Source: Phycisphaeraceae bacterium
GTDB taxonomy: Bacteria; Planctomycetota; Phycisphaerae; Phycisphaerales; Phycisphaeraceae
Length of the DNA: 64,000 bases
NCBI GenBank assembly: GCA_040222855.1
Contig: JAVKCD010000025.1
Location: 248,001-312,000 of the forward strand
Reading direction: 5' to 3'
In this document: in pieces, positions 33,127 to 42,391 of the stretch
Position numbering within the stretch: the stretch's first letter is position 1
Layout: each line of letters begins with the position of its first letter
Notes under the pieces: model-generated
Databases searched by the model: none
What the model was told of the DNA's origin: nothing
Seen by the model: the letters and a program-made list of their open reading frames with translations, nothing else
Program-made: the position numbers and the translations under genes

Positions 33127-34362
33127 TCATTCCGACTCTCTCCGCTCGATAGCGGCAAGACGCTCAGCGACCCGCCCCTCAATCCCGTCCACGGGCTCAA
33201 TATCCAGTCGCACCCCCACAGCCGTCAGGCTCCGCCCATCACCCTCGCCTCGAAGAAAAAACCGACTTTCCTCATCCGCCGTCATCCGATAGACATAGTT
33301 GTCATCCGTTGCCATCACCACGCGCCCCCGGTCATCCGCCAGCGCCTCGACCATCCGGAGCACCGCGTAGTTATCCCAGACCCCCAACTCCGCTGCATAC
33401 TCAGAGATAACCACACGCTCCTGCTTGGCTTCAACCCGCCCCTCAGCGATCGCAGCCTCACCAAGCTCCAGATCAACGACATCCCCTTCACTCAGCACAC
33501 TCAGCCGCACACCCGACCAACCATGCCCCTCCCGCTCCGATGACGCCAGATCGATCATCGTCAGGCCGTGGTCACCAATCACACGGGCCTCTCCAACCCC
33601 AAGGTCCACCACCATCGCGCTGTTCTCACTGACCCCAAAACCCAGCCGAGTGTCGAGATGGTCCATCGCTACCAGCAACCGCCCGAAGCGACCCCGCCTC
33701 AAAAAGTGCTGGTCCACCAGCCCGTAACCAAATAACCCCATCCCCTGCACATACCCCACGCCCGGCACGTCATAACCCGGGTTCGCGCCCAGCAGCATCG
33801 CATCAGCGCTCCGCCCGCCCGTGATCATCCACTCGCTCATCATCGCAGCGCCCGCCGAGGTCCCCCCAACAGTCCCTCCCTTGGCAAGAACCTCAAGCAC
33901 AGCCGCATAGCTCAAAGTGTCCCCCGTCTCAGGGCGCATCGCCCGAAGAATCCTGATCTGATCCCCGCCAGTAAACCACAGCGCCCCGCACGACGCCAGC
34001 TCCCCGGCAACCTCAGCCGTCTTCAAGAGCTCGGGCTGATCATGTCGGAGGGCAGTGTCATCAATCAGCTCCGGCTCCTCCGAATACTGCCGCAGATCTC
34101 CTACCGTCAACGGACCCGAACGCTCCGGGACCCCACTCGCCAGCGGGATCACGGCGACACGTGATCCCGCTGAAGTCCCCTCCAGAAAGGCTCGGTAGAT
34201 CGCAGCATGGTCAGACTTCAACGCACCCCCGATGATCACCAGCCGCCCACGATCAGGAAACTGATCGCCAAACGCTCGGTCCCCATTCAACAAGCCGACA
34301 AACATAGTCAGCGACAGCCAGAGACTGAATGCAAAGGCGGATGTCAACTCATTCACTCGCAT
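33127..34362 (-). CDS. cyanophycinase-like peptidase S51, exported
   Basis: This 411-residue protein has an N-terminal hydrophobic segment (AFAFSLWLSLTMFVGLL) that reads as a signal peptide or anchor. The S51 core has RLVIIGGALKSD, the nucleophile elbow GGTSAGAA (Ser about residue 169), FTGGDQIRIL and DQHFLRRGRFGRLL, all expected of cyanophycinase. Cyanophycinase hydrolyses cyanophycin to beta-Asp-Arg dipeptides. The frame continues to 34413, but the ATG at 34362 gives a normal signal peptide. It heads a minus-strand set with a pseudopilin and an M42-like peptidase. The C-terminal ~130 residues extend beyond the core and are unassigned. Confidence 0.85.
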   Translation of the reverse strand: MRVNELTSAFAFSLWLSLTMFVGLLNGDRAFGDQFPDRGRLVIIGGALKSDHAAIYRAFLEGTSAGSRVAVIPLASGVPERSGPLTVGDLRQYSEEPELIDDTALRHDQPELLKTAEVAGELASCGALWFTGGDQIRILRAMRPETGDTLSYAAVLEVLAKGGTVGGTSAGAAMMSEWMITGGRSADAMLLGANPGYDVPGVGYVQGMGLFGYGLVDQHFLRRGRFGRLLVAMDHLDTRLGFGVSENSAMVVDLGVGEARVIGDHGLTMIDLASSEREGHGWSGVRLSVLSEGDVVDLELGEAAIAEGRVEAKQERVVISEYAAELGVWDNYAVLRMVEALADDRGRVVMATDDNYVYRMTADEESRFFLRGEGDGRSLTAVGVRLDIEPVDGIEGRVAERLAAIERRESE

Positions 34363-34413
34363 CAACAACACTCCTGCCACACGTCCCATCACGACGCCAA
34401 ACAGCCATGACAA

Positions 34414-34916
34414 AAAGCCAACTGGCTTGCTTAATCAGTCACCCCTCACGCCTTTGGGTATCTGAACAAATAACACATGCGATTAGCGGAAAACGCCAAC
34501 CCATCGTGCTTAATCCGGCTCTCTCAGGAGCCTTCTTGTTCAGGTGATCAGGTGCGCTACAGCCAGCCGCAAAGCTGCCCGGAACGATTCCTGACCCAGC
34601 CAAACTACATCCGAACCCTCGAAAGGTCAATCATTTTATGACCATAAGCCTAGAACTTAGATTGTTTAACAACTTTCACCACAGAGAATCATTGACACGG
34701 CACCCTTCACAGGACAACATAGCGTAGGTAAAAGACCCCGAGTTCTTCGGGCGACCATCACCCCCATCAACCTGCTCATGGCTCAGGGACATTACATGCT
34801 CTGTGATCCGCCTTGTCCTGGCACTTGCCCGACAACGGCAGAGGGCTGATTAGCACGCGACCAAACACCGCCACGGCCTGTTCCGATAGACACATCCCAA
34901 TAGGAGGGAAAGAATC
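34414..34916 (+). other. divergent intergenic region
   Basis: About 500 bases between two divergent operons of the putative cyanophycin locus. No gene, RNA or convincing -35/-10 pair was identified. The only clear element is AGGAGGGA, about ten bases ahead of the ATG at 34917. It should contain promoters for both directions. Confidence 0.5.
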
Positions 34917-36104
34917 ATGAAGACCTCGACAAGCACGCTGCTCCTCACCGCACTCTTCACCACCGCCTTCGGCATCACCCAGGCCGCTCAAGCCGCCAAC
35001 ACACTCCCGTTCACCGAAACCTTCTCCGACTCCGCCGGCGACGGCTTCGACCTCACCCCCTTTACCGATAGCTCCGCCTACCCCTTCGCCGTTAACAACG
35101 CCGCAGGCACATTTGACGTCGACATGACCAGCGGGGCCCGCTCCTACTCCACCATCGAAGTCTCCGGGCTCAACCCCATCATCGGCACCGCCGTCACCAT
35201 GACCACCGACTTCGATCTATTTGACAACACCACCTCCACCACACGAGTCGGCTTGGTCCTCTTCGGCGAAATCGCCGACACACAGGACGATCCCGGCGCC
35301 TTCCTCGCCTTCATCTCCGAGCCATCGGGCTTCAACCAGACGTTCTTCGGCACCCCCGAGTTCGTGCTCGAAAATCGGCCCGCCGTCGATCCAAACCCTC
35401 GCCAAGTCGTTTCCGACTTCTGGGATGTCTTCACAGGAGCTCTGAACTACACCACCTTCACCCTCTCTGTCACCGCCACCATCGCCGACAACCTCGGCAC
35501 ACCCGAACTCGTTCTCGACTATTCACTCTTCGAGACCGACAACCCCGGCAACGGCACGGAGACCGGACAACTCATCTCCGTTCTCGAAGCCATCCCCACC
35601 GGCGACTTCTTCGGCTTCGCCGTTGACCGCAACTCCGCAGGCCCTGAGTCTGCCCTTGCCTTCGATAACTTCTCGATGTCAGTCACCGGCAACGGAACCA
35701 GTGCCACACCCGGTGACTTCAACGCCGACACCCTCGTCGATGCCGACGACATCGACCTGCTTACCGCCGCCATCCAGGTTGGTTCCACAGACCCGCAGTT
35801 CGACCTCGACGGCCTCAACGGCGTTGACGCTGGCGACCTCGACGAGATCCTCTCGCTCATCGGAACCATCCCGGGTGACGCCAACCTCGACTTCGAGGTT
35901 GATCTCATCGACCTCTCCGCACTCGCCTCCAACTTCGACGGCACGGCCGGTTGGGCCGGCGGAAACTTCAACACCGACACCGTCGTTGACCTCATCGACC
36001 TCTCGCTGCTGGCCTCGAACTTCGGCAGCACGGCCCCGGCTCCCGAACCCGGCAGCCTGGCCATCCTCACCCTCGCCAGCCTCGTCATGATTAAACGCCG
36101 CTAA
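34917..36104 (+). CDS. secreted dockerin-repeat protein with PEP-CTERM tail
   Basis: This 395-residue protein has a signal peptide (TSTLLLTALFTTAFGITQAAQA, read in parts over residues ~4-27). The central ~230-residue beta-rich domain (residues ~30-260) resembles lectin/laminin-G-like secreted domains but was not identified. Three dockerin/EF-hand type segments follow: GDFNADTLVDADDIDLLTAA, GDANLDFEVDLIDLSALASN and NFNTDTVVDLIDLSLLASNF. The C-terminus APEPGSLAILTLASLVMIKR is a PEP-CTERM sorting signal for exosortase-type processing. It lies 99 bases upstream of the dockerin-tagged cyanophycinase, with a terminator between them. Its partner is unknown. Confidence 0.85.
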   Translation: MKTSTSTLLLTALFTTAFGITQAAQAANTLPFTETFSDSAGDGFDLTPFTDSSAYPFAVNNAAGTFDVDMTSGARSYSTIEVSGLNPIIGTAVTMTTDFDLFDNTTSTTRVGLVLFGEIADTQDDPGAFLAFISEPSGFNQTFFGTPEFVLENRPAVDPNPRQVVSDFWDVFTGALNYTTFTLSVTATIADNLGTPELVLDYSLFETDNPGNGTETGQLISVLEAIPTGDFFGFAVDRNSAGPESALAFDNFSMSVTGNGTSATPGDFNADTLVDADDIDLLTAAIQVGSTDPQFDLDGLNGVDAGDLDEILSLIGTIPGDANLDFEVDLIDLSALASNFDGTAGWAGGNFNTDTVVDLIDLSLLASNFGSTAPAPEPGSLAILTLASLVMIKRR

Positions 36105-36132
36105 ACCCAAGGCGTTGACCTCGACCCCACCC

Positions 36133-36167
36133 GACGCCACGCCCCAACCCGGGCGTGGCGTCTTTCT
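36133..36167 (+). terminator. Rho-independent terminator
   Basis: A perfect 12-bp stem, GACGCCACGCCC (36133-36144) with GGGCGTGGCGTC (36151-36162), a six-base loop and a short TTTCT tail, 28 bases after the preceding stop. It separates this gene from the cyanophycinase operon that follows. Confidence 0.75.
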
Positions 36168-36203
36168 GAGCAAACCACGACACCAAACGAACGCCGACCG
36201 ACC

Positions 36204-37610
36204 ATGAGAAGCCTCATCCTTTCCATCCTGGCTCTCACCATCAGCTCGACACCGACGCTCGCCCTCGACTACTACCTCACCGGCTCTGCTTCCGACAGCA
36301 ACGCAACACCACAGCCCGGACTTGTCCTTGCTGGCGGCGGGGCCGATGTCGACTCCGCCATGACCTGGCTCCTCAATCGCGCCGCTGGCGGAGACATCGT
36401 CGTGATCCGCGCCTCCGGCTCCGATGGCTACAACGACTACTTCTACAGCGATCTCCCCGGCACACAACCCAACTCCGTCGAAACCCTTGTCTTCCGATCA
36501 CGCACTGACGCCTTCAACTCCTTCGCCATTGACAAACTCCAGAACGCCGAAGCCATCTTCATCGCTGGCGGGGACCAGTCCCGCTACGACGACTACTGGC
36601 GTAACTCACCCATCGAGGACATCCTCAACACCAAAGCCGCCAACGGCGTCCCCATAGGCGGAACCAGCGCAGGTCTCGCCATCCTCGGCTCAACCGCCTA
36701 CGTCGCGCAACGAAGTTCCGTCACCTCCACCGAAGCCCTCTCCAACCCCTTCCACCGCAACGTCACCCTCCAACACGACTTCCTTACCATCCCCTACCTC
36801 GATGATCTCGTGACCGATTCCCACTTCACACAGCGCGATCGTGAAGGCCGACTCGCCACCTTCGTCGCCCGAATCCTGTCCGATACCAACGCCACCACAG
36901 CACGAGGAATAGGCGTCGACGAAGCCGCCGCCCTCACCATCGACGCCTCCGGCTACGCCACCTTCCACGGCCCCACCAACCGCTCCGCGACCCTCCTAAG
37001 CGTCTACGACCCAGACATCAACCTCCCCCCAGGACAGCCGCTCAACCTCGGACCCATCGAGTCCTACACCCTCACCACCGGCGGAGCCTTCCGACTCCCT
37101 TCCTGGTCGCCCGTCGGCAACACAGCCACCACACGATCATGGTCCGCCTACAACCACGGCAACCTGATCAACCTCGGGAACCTCGGCGACCTTAACCTCG
37201 ACACCCTGGTCAACACCGCCGACATCGACCTCCTGCTCACCGAGCCAACCACCCCAGGTGCCGACCTCAACCTCGATGGCACCGTCAATCAACTCGATCT
37301 CGAATACCTCCTGGTCATCGTCCTCGGCTCAAGCATTGGCGACGCCAACCTCGACCGGAAAGTCGACCTCGCTGACCTCTCGACCCTCGCAACAAACTTC
37401 GGCAACACCAACGCAGCAGCGGCAGGGGGGTGGGCCGCTGCCGACTTCGACGGCTCCGGTAGCGTCGACCTGATCGACCTCTCACTCCTCGCGACCAACT
37501 TCGGCTTCAAAGTAGCCGTCCCTGAGACAACCAGCACATCACTCCTGTTGCTCGCCCTCGCATCACTTAACCGTCATCACCGTCGCAACCACCCGAAGGC
37601 TCAAGCATGA
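36204..37610 (+). CDS. secreted cyanophycinase-like peptidase S51 with dockerin repeats and PEP-CTERM-like tail
   Basis: This 468-residue protein has a signal peptide over residues 1-20 (ILALTISSTPTLA). The S51 domain occupies ~38-290: GLVLAGGGADVDSAM, AGGDQSRYDD (121-130), nucleophile Ser155 in GGTSAGLA, and DSHFTQRDREGRL with His207. Residues ~325-445 hold dockerin-type segments (GDLNLDTLVNTADIDLLL, GADLNLDGTVNQLDLEYLLV, GDANLDRKVDLADLSTLATN, DGSGSVDLIDLSLLATNF). The C-terminal VPETTSTSLLLLALASLNRH is a PEP-CTERM-like tail with PE changed in context. The enzyme is thus probably displayed or assembled outside the cytoplasm. Its stop overlaps the next ATG by four bases. S51 members other than cyanophycinase (dipeptidase E type) are the alternative. 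Confidence 0.85.
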   Translation: MRSLILSILALTISSTPTLALDYYLTGSASDSNATPQPGLVLAGGGADVDSAMTWLLNRAAGGDIVVIRASGSDGYNDYFYSDLPGTQPNSVETLVFRSRTDAFNSFAIDKLQNAEAIFIAGGDQSRYDDYWRNSPIEDILNTKAANGVPIGGTSAGLAILGSTAYVAQRSSVTSTEALSNPFHRNVTLQHDFLTIPYLDDLVTDSHFTQRDREGRLATFVARILSDTNATTARGIGVDEAAALTIDASGYATFHGPTNRSATLLSVYDPDINLPPGQPLNLGPIESYTLTTGGAFRLPSWSPVGNTATTRSWSAYNHGNLINLGNLGDLNLDTLVNTADIDLLLTEPTTPGADLNLDGTVNQLDLEYLLVIVLGSSIGDANLDRKVDLADLSTLATNFGNTNAAAAGGWAAADFDGSGSVDLIDLSLLATNFGFKVAVPETTSTSLLLLALASLNRHHRRNHPKAQA

Positions 37611-38866
37611 CGACCCACTGCACCAACCACGCGCCCGGCCGCGACGGCAAGCACCCCGAGCCCTTCGAGCTGGCGCTCCTGCAGGAGGTCCTCGCCCAGC
37701 CCACCAGCCCCTTTCACGAACAGAACGTCGCCGCACTCGCCTTCGACACCGCACGCGACATCGGCTGGGACGCCCGCGCTGACCACGTCGGCAACATCCT
37801 CATCACACCCACACCACAAACTCAGCCCAAACTCATCCTCACCGCCCACATGGACCATCCCGGCTTCTGGGCCCTCCGCAACCTGCGTCCAGGACGACTC
37901 CTCGCCCAGTGGATGGGCCGCGTCCCCGCCGAGGCCATGATCGACCAGCCCGTCCGCTTCTGGACCTCAGGCCAGCCCATCACAAGACTCCCCGGACTCT
38001 GGTCCAACCCCGACTCCACCGCCCGCCTCGGCGGCCGCCCGGTCGATGGACACCTCCGCTCCATCCTCGACACCAACGACCTCAACAACCCCAGCCTCGT
38101 CGAAATCGACATCGACGCCAAAGTCGATCCCGGCTCCATCGGAATGTGGCAACTAGACGAACCCCAGTTCGTAGAAGGTCACGTCTGCGCGCGCGCTATA
38201 GACGATCTGGCAGCCGTCGCGACGCTCTTGATCGTCGCCAAACGCCTCAGTTCGACACGAAACGCGCCCGAAATCGGCTTCTTGCTCACCCGCGCTGAGG
38301 AGGGCGGCTTCTTCGGAGCCATCGACCACTGCCGCAACTTCACCAACCCCAAACACGCCCCACTGCACGTGGGCCTCGAAATGTCCATGGCCCGAGGCGA
38401 CGTCGCCGTCGGCACAGGCGTCGTCCTCCGCGTTGGTGATCGCCGCACCACCTTCAGCCCCAGAGTCACGGACTGGGAAACCCGTGTCGCCTCTGCACTT
38501 GCGGACAACGATCCCAACTTCCTCCACCAGCGACAGTTAATGCCCGGCGGCTCCTGCGAGTCCACCGTCTTCGAGGCCTTCTTCGGCCGTGCCGGTGCCC
38601 TCTGCCTTCCTCTGGGCAACTACCACAACGTCACACCCCAAGGCGACATCGCACCCGAATACATCGACCTCGCTGACCTCCGAGACCTCATTGAACTCTG
38701 CGTCGCTCTAGCCCGCAGCCCCTTCGACGGCCAGTCTGAGCTACCCGCATTCGCCGCATGGTGGTCCGATTACGCCGACCGCCACCACCACCTGTACACT
38801 TCGGCCAACGCCTCCGCAGACCTGAATGTCGGCGTAACCGATGCCACGATCAGGAGTTCCACATGA
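37607..38866 (+). CDS. M42-like zinc peptidase, paralogue
   Basis: This 419-residue soluble protein without a signal peptide is related over its length to the peptidase at 30,771-32,081. Likely metal and catalytic residues are H81 and D83 (AHMDH), D199-D200 (AIDDLAA), E231-E232 (AEEGGFFGA), E258 (LEMSM) and H340 (GNYHN). It is translationally coupled (ATGA) to both the dockerin-tagged cyanophycinase upstream and the carrier downstream. Its likely place is the cytoplasm, hydrolysing imported dipeptides such as beta-Asp-Arg; the substrate is inferred from context only. M42 enzymes normally cleave alpha-linked N-terminal residues, so a novel specificity would be required. Confidence 0.85.
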   Translation: MTTHCTNHAPGRDGKHPEPFELALLQEVLAQPTSPFHEQNVAALAFDTARDIGWDARADHVGNILITPTPQTQPKLILTAHMDHPGFWALRNLRPGRLLAQWMGRVPAEAMIDQPVRFWTSGQPITRLPGLWSNPDSTARLGGRPVDGHLRSILDTNDLNNPSLVEIDIDAKVDPGSIGMWQLDEPQFVEGHVCARAIDDLAAVATLLIVAKRLSSTRNAPEIGFLLTRAEEGGFFGAIDHCRNFTNPKHAPLHVGLEMSMARGDVAVGTGVVLRVGDRRTTFSPRVTDWETRVASALADNDPNFLHQRQLMPGGSCESTVFEAFFGRAGALCLPLGNYHNVTPQGDIAPEYIDLADLRDLIELCVALARSPFDGQSELPAFAAWWSDYADRHHHLYTSANASADLNVGVTDATIRSST

Positions 38867-40485
38867 GTGATCCAGGACCAGCCAAAGCCTGGACCATGCC
38901 ACCAGCCCTCGTGATCCTCTCCTGTGTCCTCCTCCTCGCCGCCATCGCCTCCATGACCGTCCCTCGCGGCACCTTCGAACGCGAACAACGCTTCTTCCCC
39001 ACCCTCCATCGCGTCACCGTCACCGCCCCAAACACCACCCCCGCCCAGCTTGCCACCAGCAACGGCCTCGATGCCTCAGATTCCTGGCGCGCGCTCAACC
39101 CGCAAACCCGCCAGCCAATCGAAGACCTCTCCGACTATCAGGGAAACGATGTCCTGCTGGCTGGATCCGACGGCTGGAACCGCACCGTCGTCATCCCCGG
39201 TTCCTACAAGCGTCTCTCAGATGACGACCAGTCACGCTGGTCCGAACTGCCCACCGTCATGGGCCGCGTCCTGCTCGCCCCCATCCTCGGCATCCAGGAC
39301 AAAGCCCAGATCATCGGCTTTGTCCTGCTCATTGGTGGAGGCTTCGGCATCATGCTCGGGACCGGCGCCATCGACCGCGGACTCCGGGACGCCGTCCTCG
39401 GACTCGAAGCCGCCCACCTACGCCTCCTGGTCATCCCCGTCAGCTTCGCACTCTTTAGCCTCGGCGGGTCAGTTTTCGGCCTGGGTGAGTCCACCATCGC
39501 CTTCGTCCTCATCACCATCCCGCTCGCGATCCGGCTGGGCTACGACACCGTCACAGGCGTCGCCATGTGCTACTTCGCCTCGCAGATCGGCTTCGCAGCC
39601 GCCTTTATGAACCCCTTCACCCTCGGCATAGGTCAGTCCATCGCCGAACTCCCCTATCTCTCAGGCTTCGGCCTGCGCGTGACGATCTGGTGCATCATGA
39701 CCGCCCTCGGCATCGCCTTTGTCCTCTGGCACGCCGAACGCGTCCGCCGCGACCCCTCCAGATCACCGACCATAGCCCTCGACCTCGAACGCCGAGCCCA
39801 CGCCGAATCAGCTGAAGATCACCACGGCGAACTCACCCTCCGGGACGGCCTTGTGCTCATCGTCACCCTCGGCTCGATGGTTGGAGCCGCCTGGGGCGTC
39901 TCCGCCTGGGGCTGGTACATCAACGAGATGGCCGCCTTGTTCGTCGGCTGCGGCGTCCTCGCGGGCATCTTCGCCGGACTCAGCCCCCAAGCCATGGCCA
40001 AGCGCTTTATTGAGGGCACCGCCATGATGGTCGAAGCCTGCCTGATCATCGCCGTCTCGGCTGGCGTGGTGATCGTCCTCCAGCAGGGCCAGGTCCTCGA
40101 CACCCTCCTCCAGACGATGGCCGACCCACTCGCCTCGCTGCCGGGTTGGCTCGCACCGGTGGTCGTGATGCTCGTGCAGGCCGTCATCAACTTCTTCGTG
40201 CCCTCAGGCTCCGGACAGGCCGCCATGACGATGCCGATTATCACACCTCTCTGCGATCTGATCGGTATCGAGCGTCAGGTCGGCGTCCTCTCTTTCCAGT
40301 TCGGCGATGGCCTGGGCAACACCCTTATCCCCACCTCCGCCGTCCTCATGGGCGTGCTCGGCGCAGCCCGCATCGACTGGGCCGTCTGGGTCCGTTGGGT
40401 CCTGCCCTTCGTCGTCTTCCTCCATGCTGTCGCAGCCGTGATCCTCATGATCGTGACGCAGGGCCCCGCCTCCTGGCTGACCTAA
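38863..40485 (+). CDS. YfcC/DcuC-superfamily carrier
   Basis: This 540-residue polytopic membrane protein is of the C4-dicarboxylate anaerobic carrier/YfcC family, which includes carriers for dicarboxylates, basic amino acids and short peptides or fatty acids. Family motifs are LFSLGGSVFGLGEST, VTGVAMCYFASQIGFAAAF and NFFVPSGSGQAAMTMPIITP, then FQFGDGLGNTLIPTS. A ~110-residue extracytoplasmic loop follows the first helix (about residues 36-140). The start at 38863 overlaps the peptidase stop by four bases. As the last gene of the cyanophycinase-peptidase-carrier operon, it is the natural candidate importer of the released Asp/Arg products. That assignment is inference. Confidence 0.88.
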   Translation: MSDPGPAKAWTMPPALVILSCVLLLAAIASMTVPRGTFEREQRFFPTLHRVTVTAPNTTPAQLATSNGLDASDSWRALNPQTRQPIEDLSDYQGNDVLLAGSDGWNRTVVIPGSYKRLSDDDQSRWSELPTVMGRVLLAPILGIQDKAQIIGFVLLIGGGFGIMLGTGAIDRGLRDAVLGLEAAHLRLLVIPVSFALFSLGGSVFGLGESTIAFVLITIPLAIRLGYDTVTGVAMCYFASQIGFAAAFMNPFTLGIGQSIAELPYLSGFGLRVTIWCIMTALGIAFVLWHAERVRRDPSRSPTIALDLERRAHAESAEDHHGELTLRDGLVLIVTLGSMVGAAWGVSAWGWYINEMAALFVGCGVLAGIFAGLSPQAMAKRFIEGTAMMVEACLIIAVSAGVVIVLQQGQVLDTLLQTMADPLASLPGWLAPVVVMLVQAVINFFVPSGSGQAAMTMPIITPLCDLIGIERQVGVLSFQFGDGLGNTLIPTSAVLMGVLGAARIDWAVWVRWVLPFVVFLHAVAAVILMIVTQGPASWLT

Positions 40486-40495
40486 GTCCTACCTC

Positions 40496-42043
40496 TCATT
40501 CCGCGAGCACCCGCATCACCGGAATGATGCCGTCATCCCCCACGGTCGCGCGGTACTTCTGCCACTGATACAAGCCGGCGCTCATGTGTGGGTCGAACAC
40601 CGCGATGGCCGCTCGAGCCCGCATTGGCGGCATACCCGTCAAGTCGATCAGCAACCCGGCGTCGGCTTCACCCTCCAACGCAATATCATCCGCAACCGCC
40701 ACGGTCTGCAACCCGGCGTACCGGTGATAACGCTCGTCATACGTCTCGCTGACGCTCACCAGCCGCAGAATCTCCAGCTTCTCGGGTCGGTCGTTCACAA
40801 GAGAGGCCGGGATTCCATGTCGCTTCGCCAAATCGCCATACACCTCCGCGTGCTCGGCGGGGATGTAGTAACCCACTGGCGTAACAACCCGGCGCTTGAC
40901 GACTCGGGTCGTCCGATGGTTCGGGGCCGCAACGATCAGCGTCTCACCCTTCTCCACGTCGATCACCGGAATCGTCCGCCCCTGGCGCTCCTCACCGAGA
41001 GCCTCAGGCAGCGCTTCACCCCAGAACGTGTCAACCGGGATAAAGTTGGGCAGAGGCTCACGCTTGGCCCGTGCGAGTCTTGTCCTCGCCTCAGACCGCA
41101 TCTCACCCGGCAGAGCGATCGCCAGCCAGACCAGCAGCCGGTGCGCCCGGGCCCGCACACCAAGATCCGCCTGCGGCTCCGCCGCCCCACGAACGATGCC
41201 CGACTCGATAATGTAGCCCAGCGATCCGCTCTGCAGCGCCATCCCGTTGCGAGCATCATCTGGATCAAGCGTACTAAAACGCAACTCACCGCCGGGCGGT
41301 GCATCCCCCACCAGATAACGGCTGTAGTTAATGCCCGCAGAAGCCATCACTGGCGCAACCCGCTCAAGCCATAGCTTTCCCAGAACGTAGTAGCTGTCCG
41401 GCAGCAGGGCGGTGTTGGCTGTGTCCATCATCACCAGAGGCCACTCCAGGTAACCCTGCGCGGTGTAATCGCCGGTATCACGACGAAACTCGTGACAATC
41501 GATGATCACGTCCGGTTCGATCCTCCGTGCCAGCGCGTGAATCGCCCGCGTCTCCGGTTGGCTCAAAATCAGATGATCTCGGTTGAGATCGAAGTTCTCT
41601 GCATTCCGACGCTGATTCACCACGAGGCCGTCAGGGTTCAGCGTCGGCACGATCCAGAGCTCGGTGTTCGTCGGCAGTCGCCCCAGATCCTCAGCGAGAT
41701 CAGAGATCAGAGTCAGGAGCCCCTCACGTCCAGCGGGCTCGTTGCCGTGCTGTAATCCGATGAGCAGAACGGTCCATGGCTTCTGCCCACACCCACGGTC
41801 CGCAGACCGGAAGCGCACCCCACGAATCGTGCGTCCCTCATGCGTTTGGCCGACTTCAGTTACATCCACACCCCGCTGGTCACTCAGCGCGTTAAGCATG
41901 TCCAGTTCGCGCTCCCAGGGCGTGACCGCCGAGAGATCAAGATCACGGTCCACCCAGCGCGGCACGCCCTGAGCCGACGCTCCAGGAGCGACCATCAAGA
42001 TCAGGAACAACACAACACATTGGTTGGGAATCATTTGTTTCAT
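40496..42043 (-). CDS. secreted M14-family zinc carboxypeptidase
   Basis: This 515-residue protein has a signal peptide (residues 1-24, VLFLILMVAPGASA). The M14 zinc ligands are H99 and E102 (LQHGNEPAG) and H184 (DCHEF). NPDG and the substrate-binding Arg in NRDH follow the family order, and the general-base Glu is probably in YIIESGI. The last ~200 residues form an extra domain. Such enzymes release C-terminal residues; one arm of the family is specific for basic residues. It converges on the carrier gene (10-base gap) and may complete the extracellular peptide-degrading set. Confidence 0.85.
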   Translation of the reverse strand: MKQMIPNQCVVLFLILMVAPGASAQGVPRWVDRDLDLSAVTPWERELDMLNALSDQRGVDVTEVGQTHEGRTIRGVRFRSADRGCGQKPWTVLLIGLQHGNEPAGREGLLTLISDLAEDLGRLPTNTELWIVPTLNPDGLVVNQRRNAENFDLNRDHLILSQPETRAIHALARRIEPDVIIDCHEFRRDTGDYTAQGYLEWPLVMMDTANTALLPDSYYVLGKLWLERVAPVMASAGINYSRYLVGDAPPGGELRFSTLDPDDARNGMALQSGSLGYIIESGIVRGAAEPQADLGVRARAHRLLVWLAIALPGEMRSEARTRLARAKREPLPNFIPVDTFWGEALPEALGEERQGRTIPVIDVEKGETLIVAAPNHRTTRVVKRRVVTPVGYYIPAEHAEVYGDLAKRHGIPASLVNDRPEKLEILRLVSVSETYDERYHRYAGLQTVAVADDIALEGEADAGLLIDLTGMPPMRARAAIAVFDPHMSAGLYQWQKYRATVGDDGIIPVMRVLAE

Positions 42044-42391
42044 AGCTTCACCCGAAGAGCGTTGATTGCCCGTGCGTCAGTCTGAACCTTACCCACGACC
42101 TGAAATACATGGCGTTAAACCCAGAGTAAAGATAGGTAAGCCATTAAAAAGATGCTTGCTGCTGACAGGATTCAAGGTATCCTGTACTGCGATGAGCGCG
42201 GGGCACCGCTTCATTAAACAAGAAGGAGCCGCACGTCGGGCTGCCTGATTGCACCATAAATCCGTAGCTCGCTCGTCCTTCTGGATGAGTCAGCCACGAG
42301 ATCACCAACCAAACAACTCCGGTCCGGAGGCCAGAGAACACAGTGGCCTGTGTTGCGTTTCACCTTGCTCATGTTTGAGAGGAGAAGAACG
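42044..42391 (+). other. divergent intergenic region
   Basis: About 350 bases between the M14 gene (minus) and the PEP-CTERM-like gene (plus). No RNA gene or strong promoter pair was recognised; GAGGAGAAG at 42378-42386 is the ribosome binding site of the downstream gene. Confidence 0.5.
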
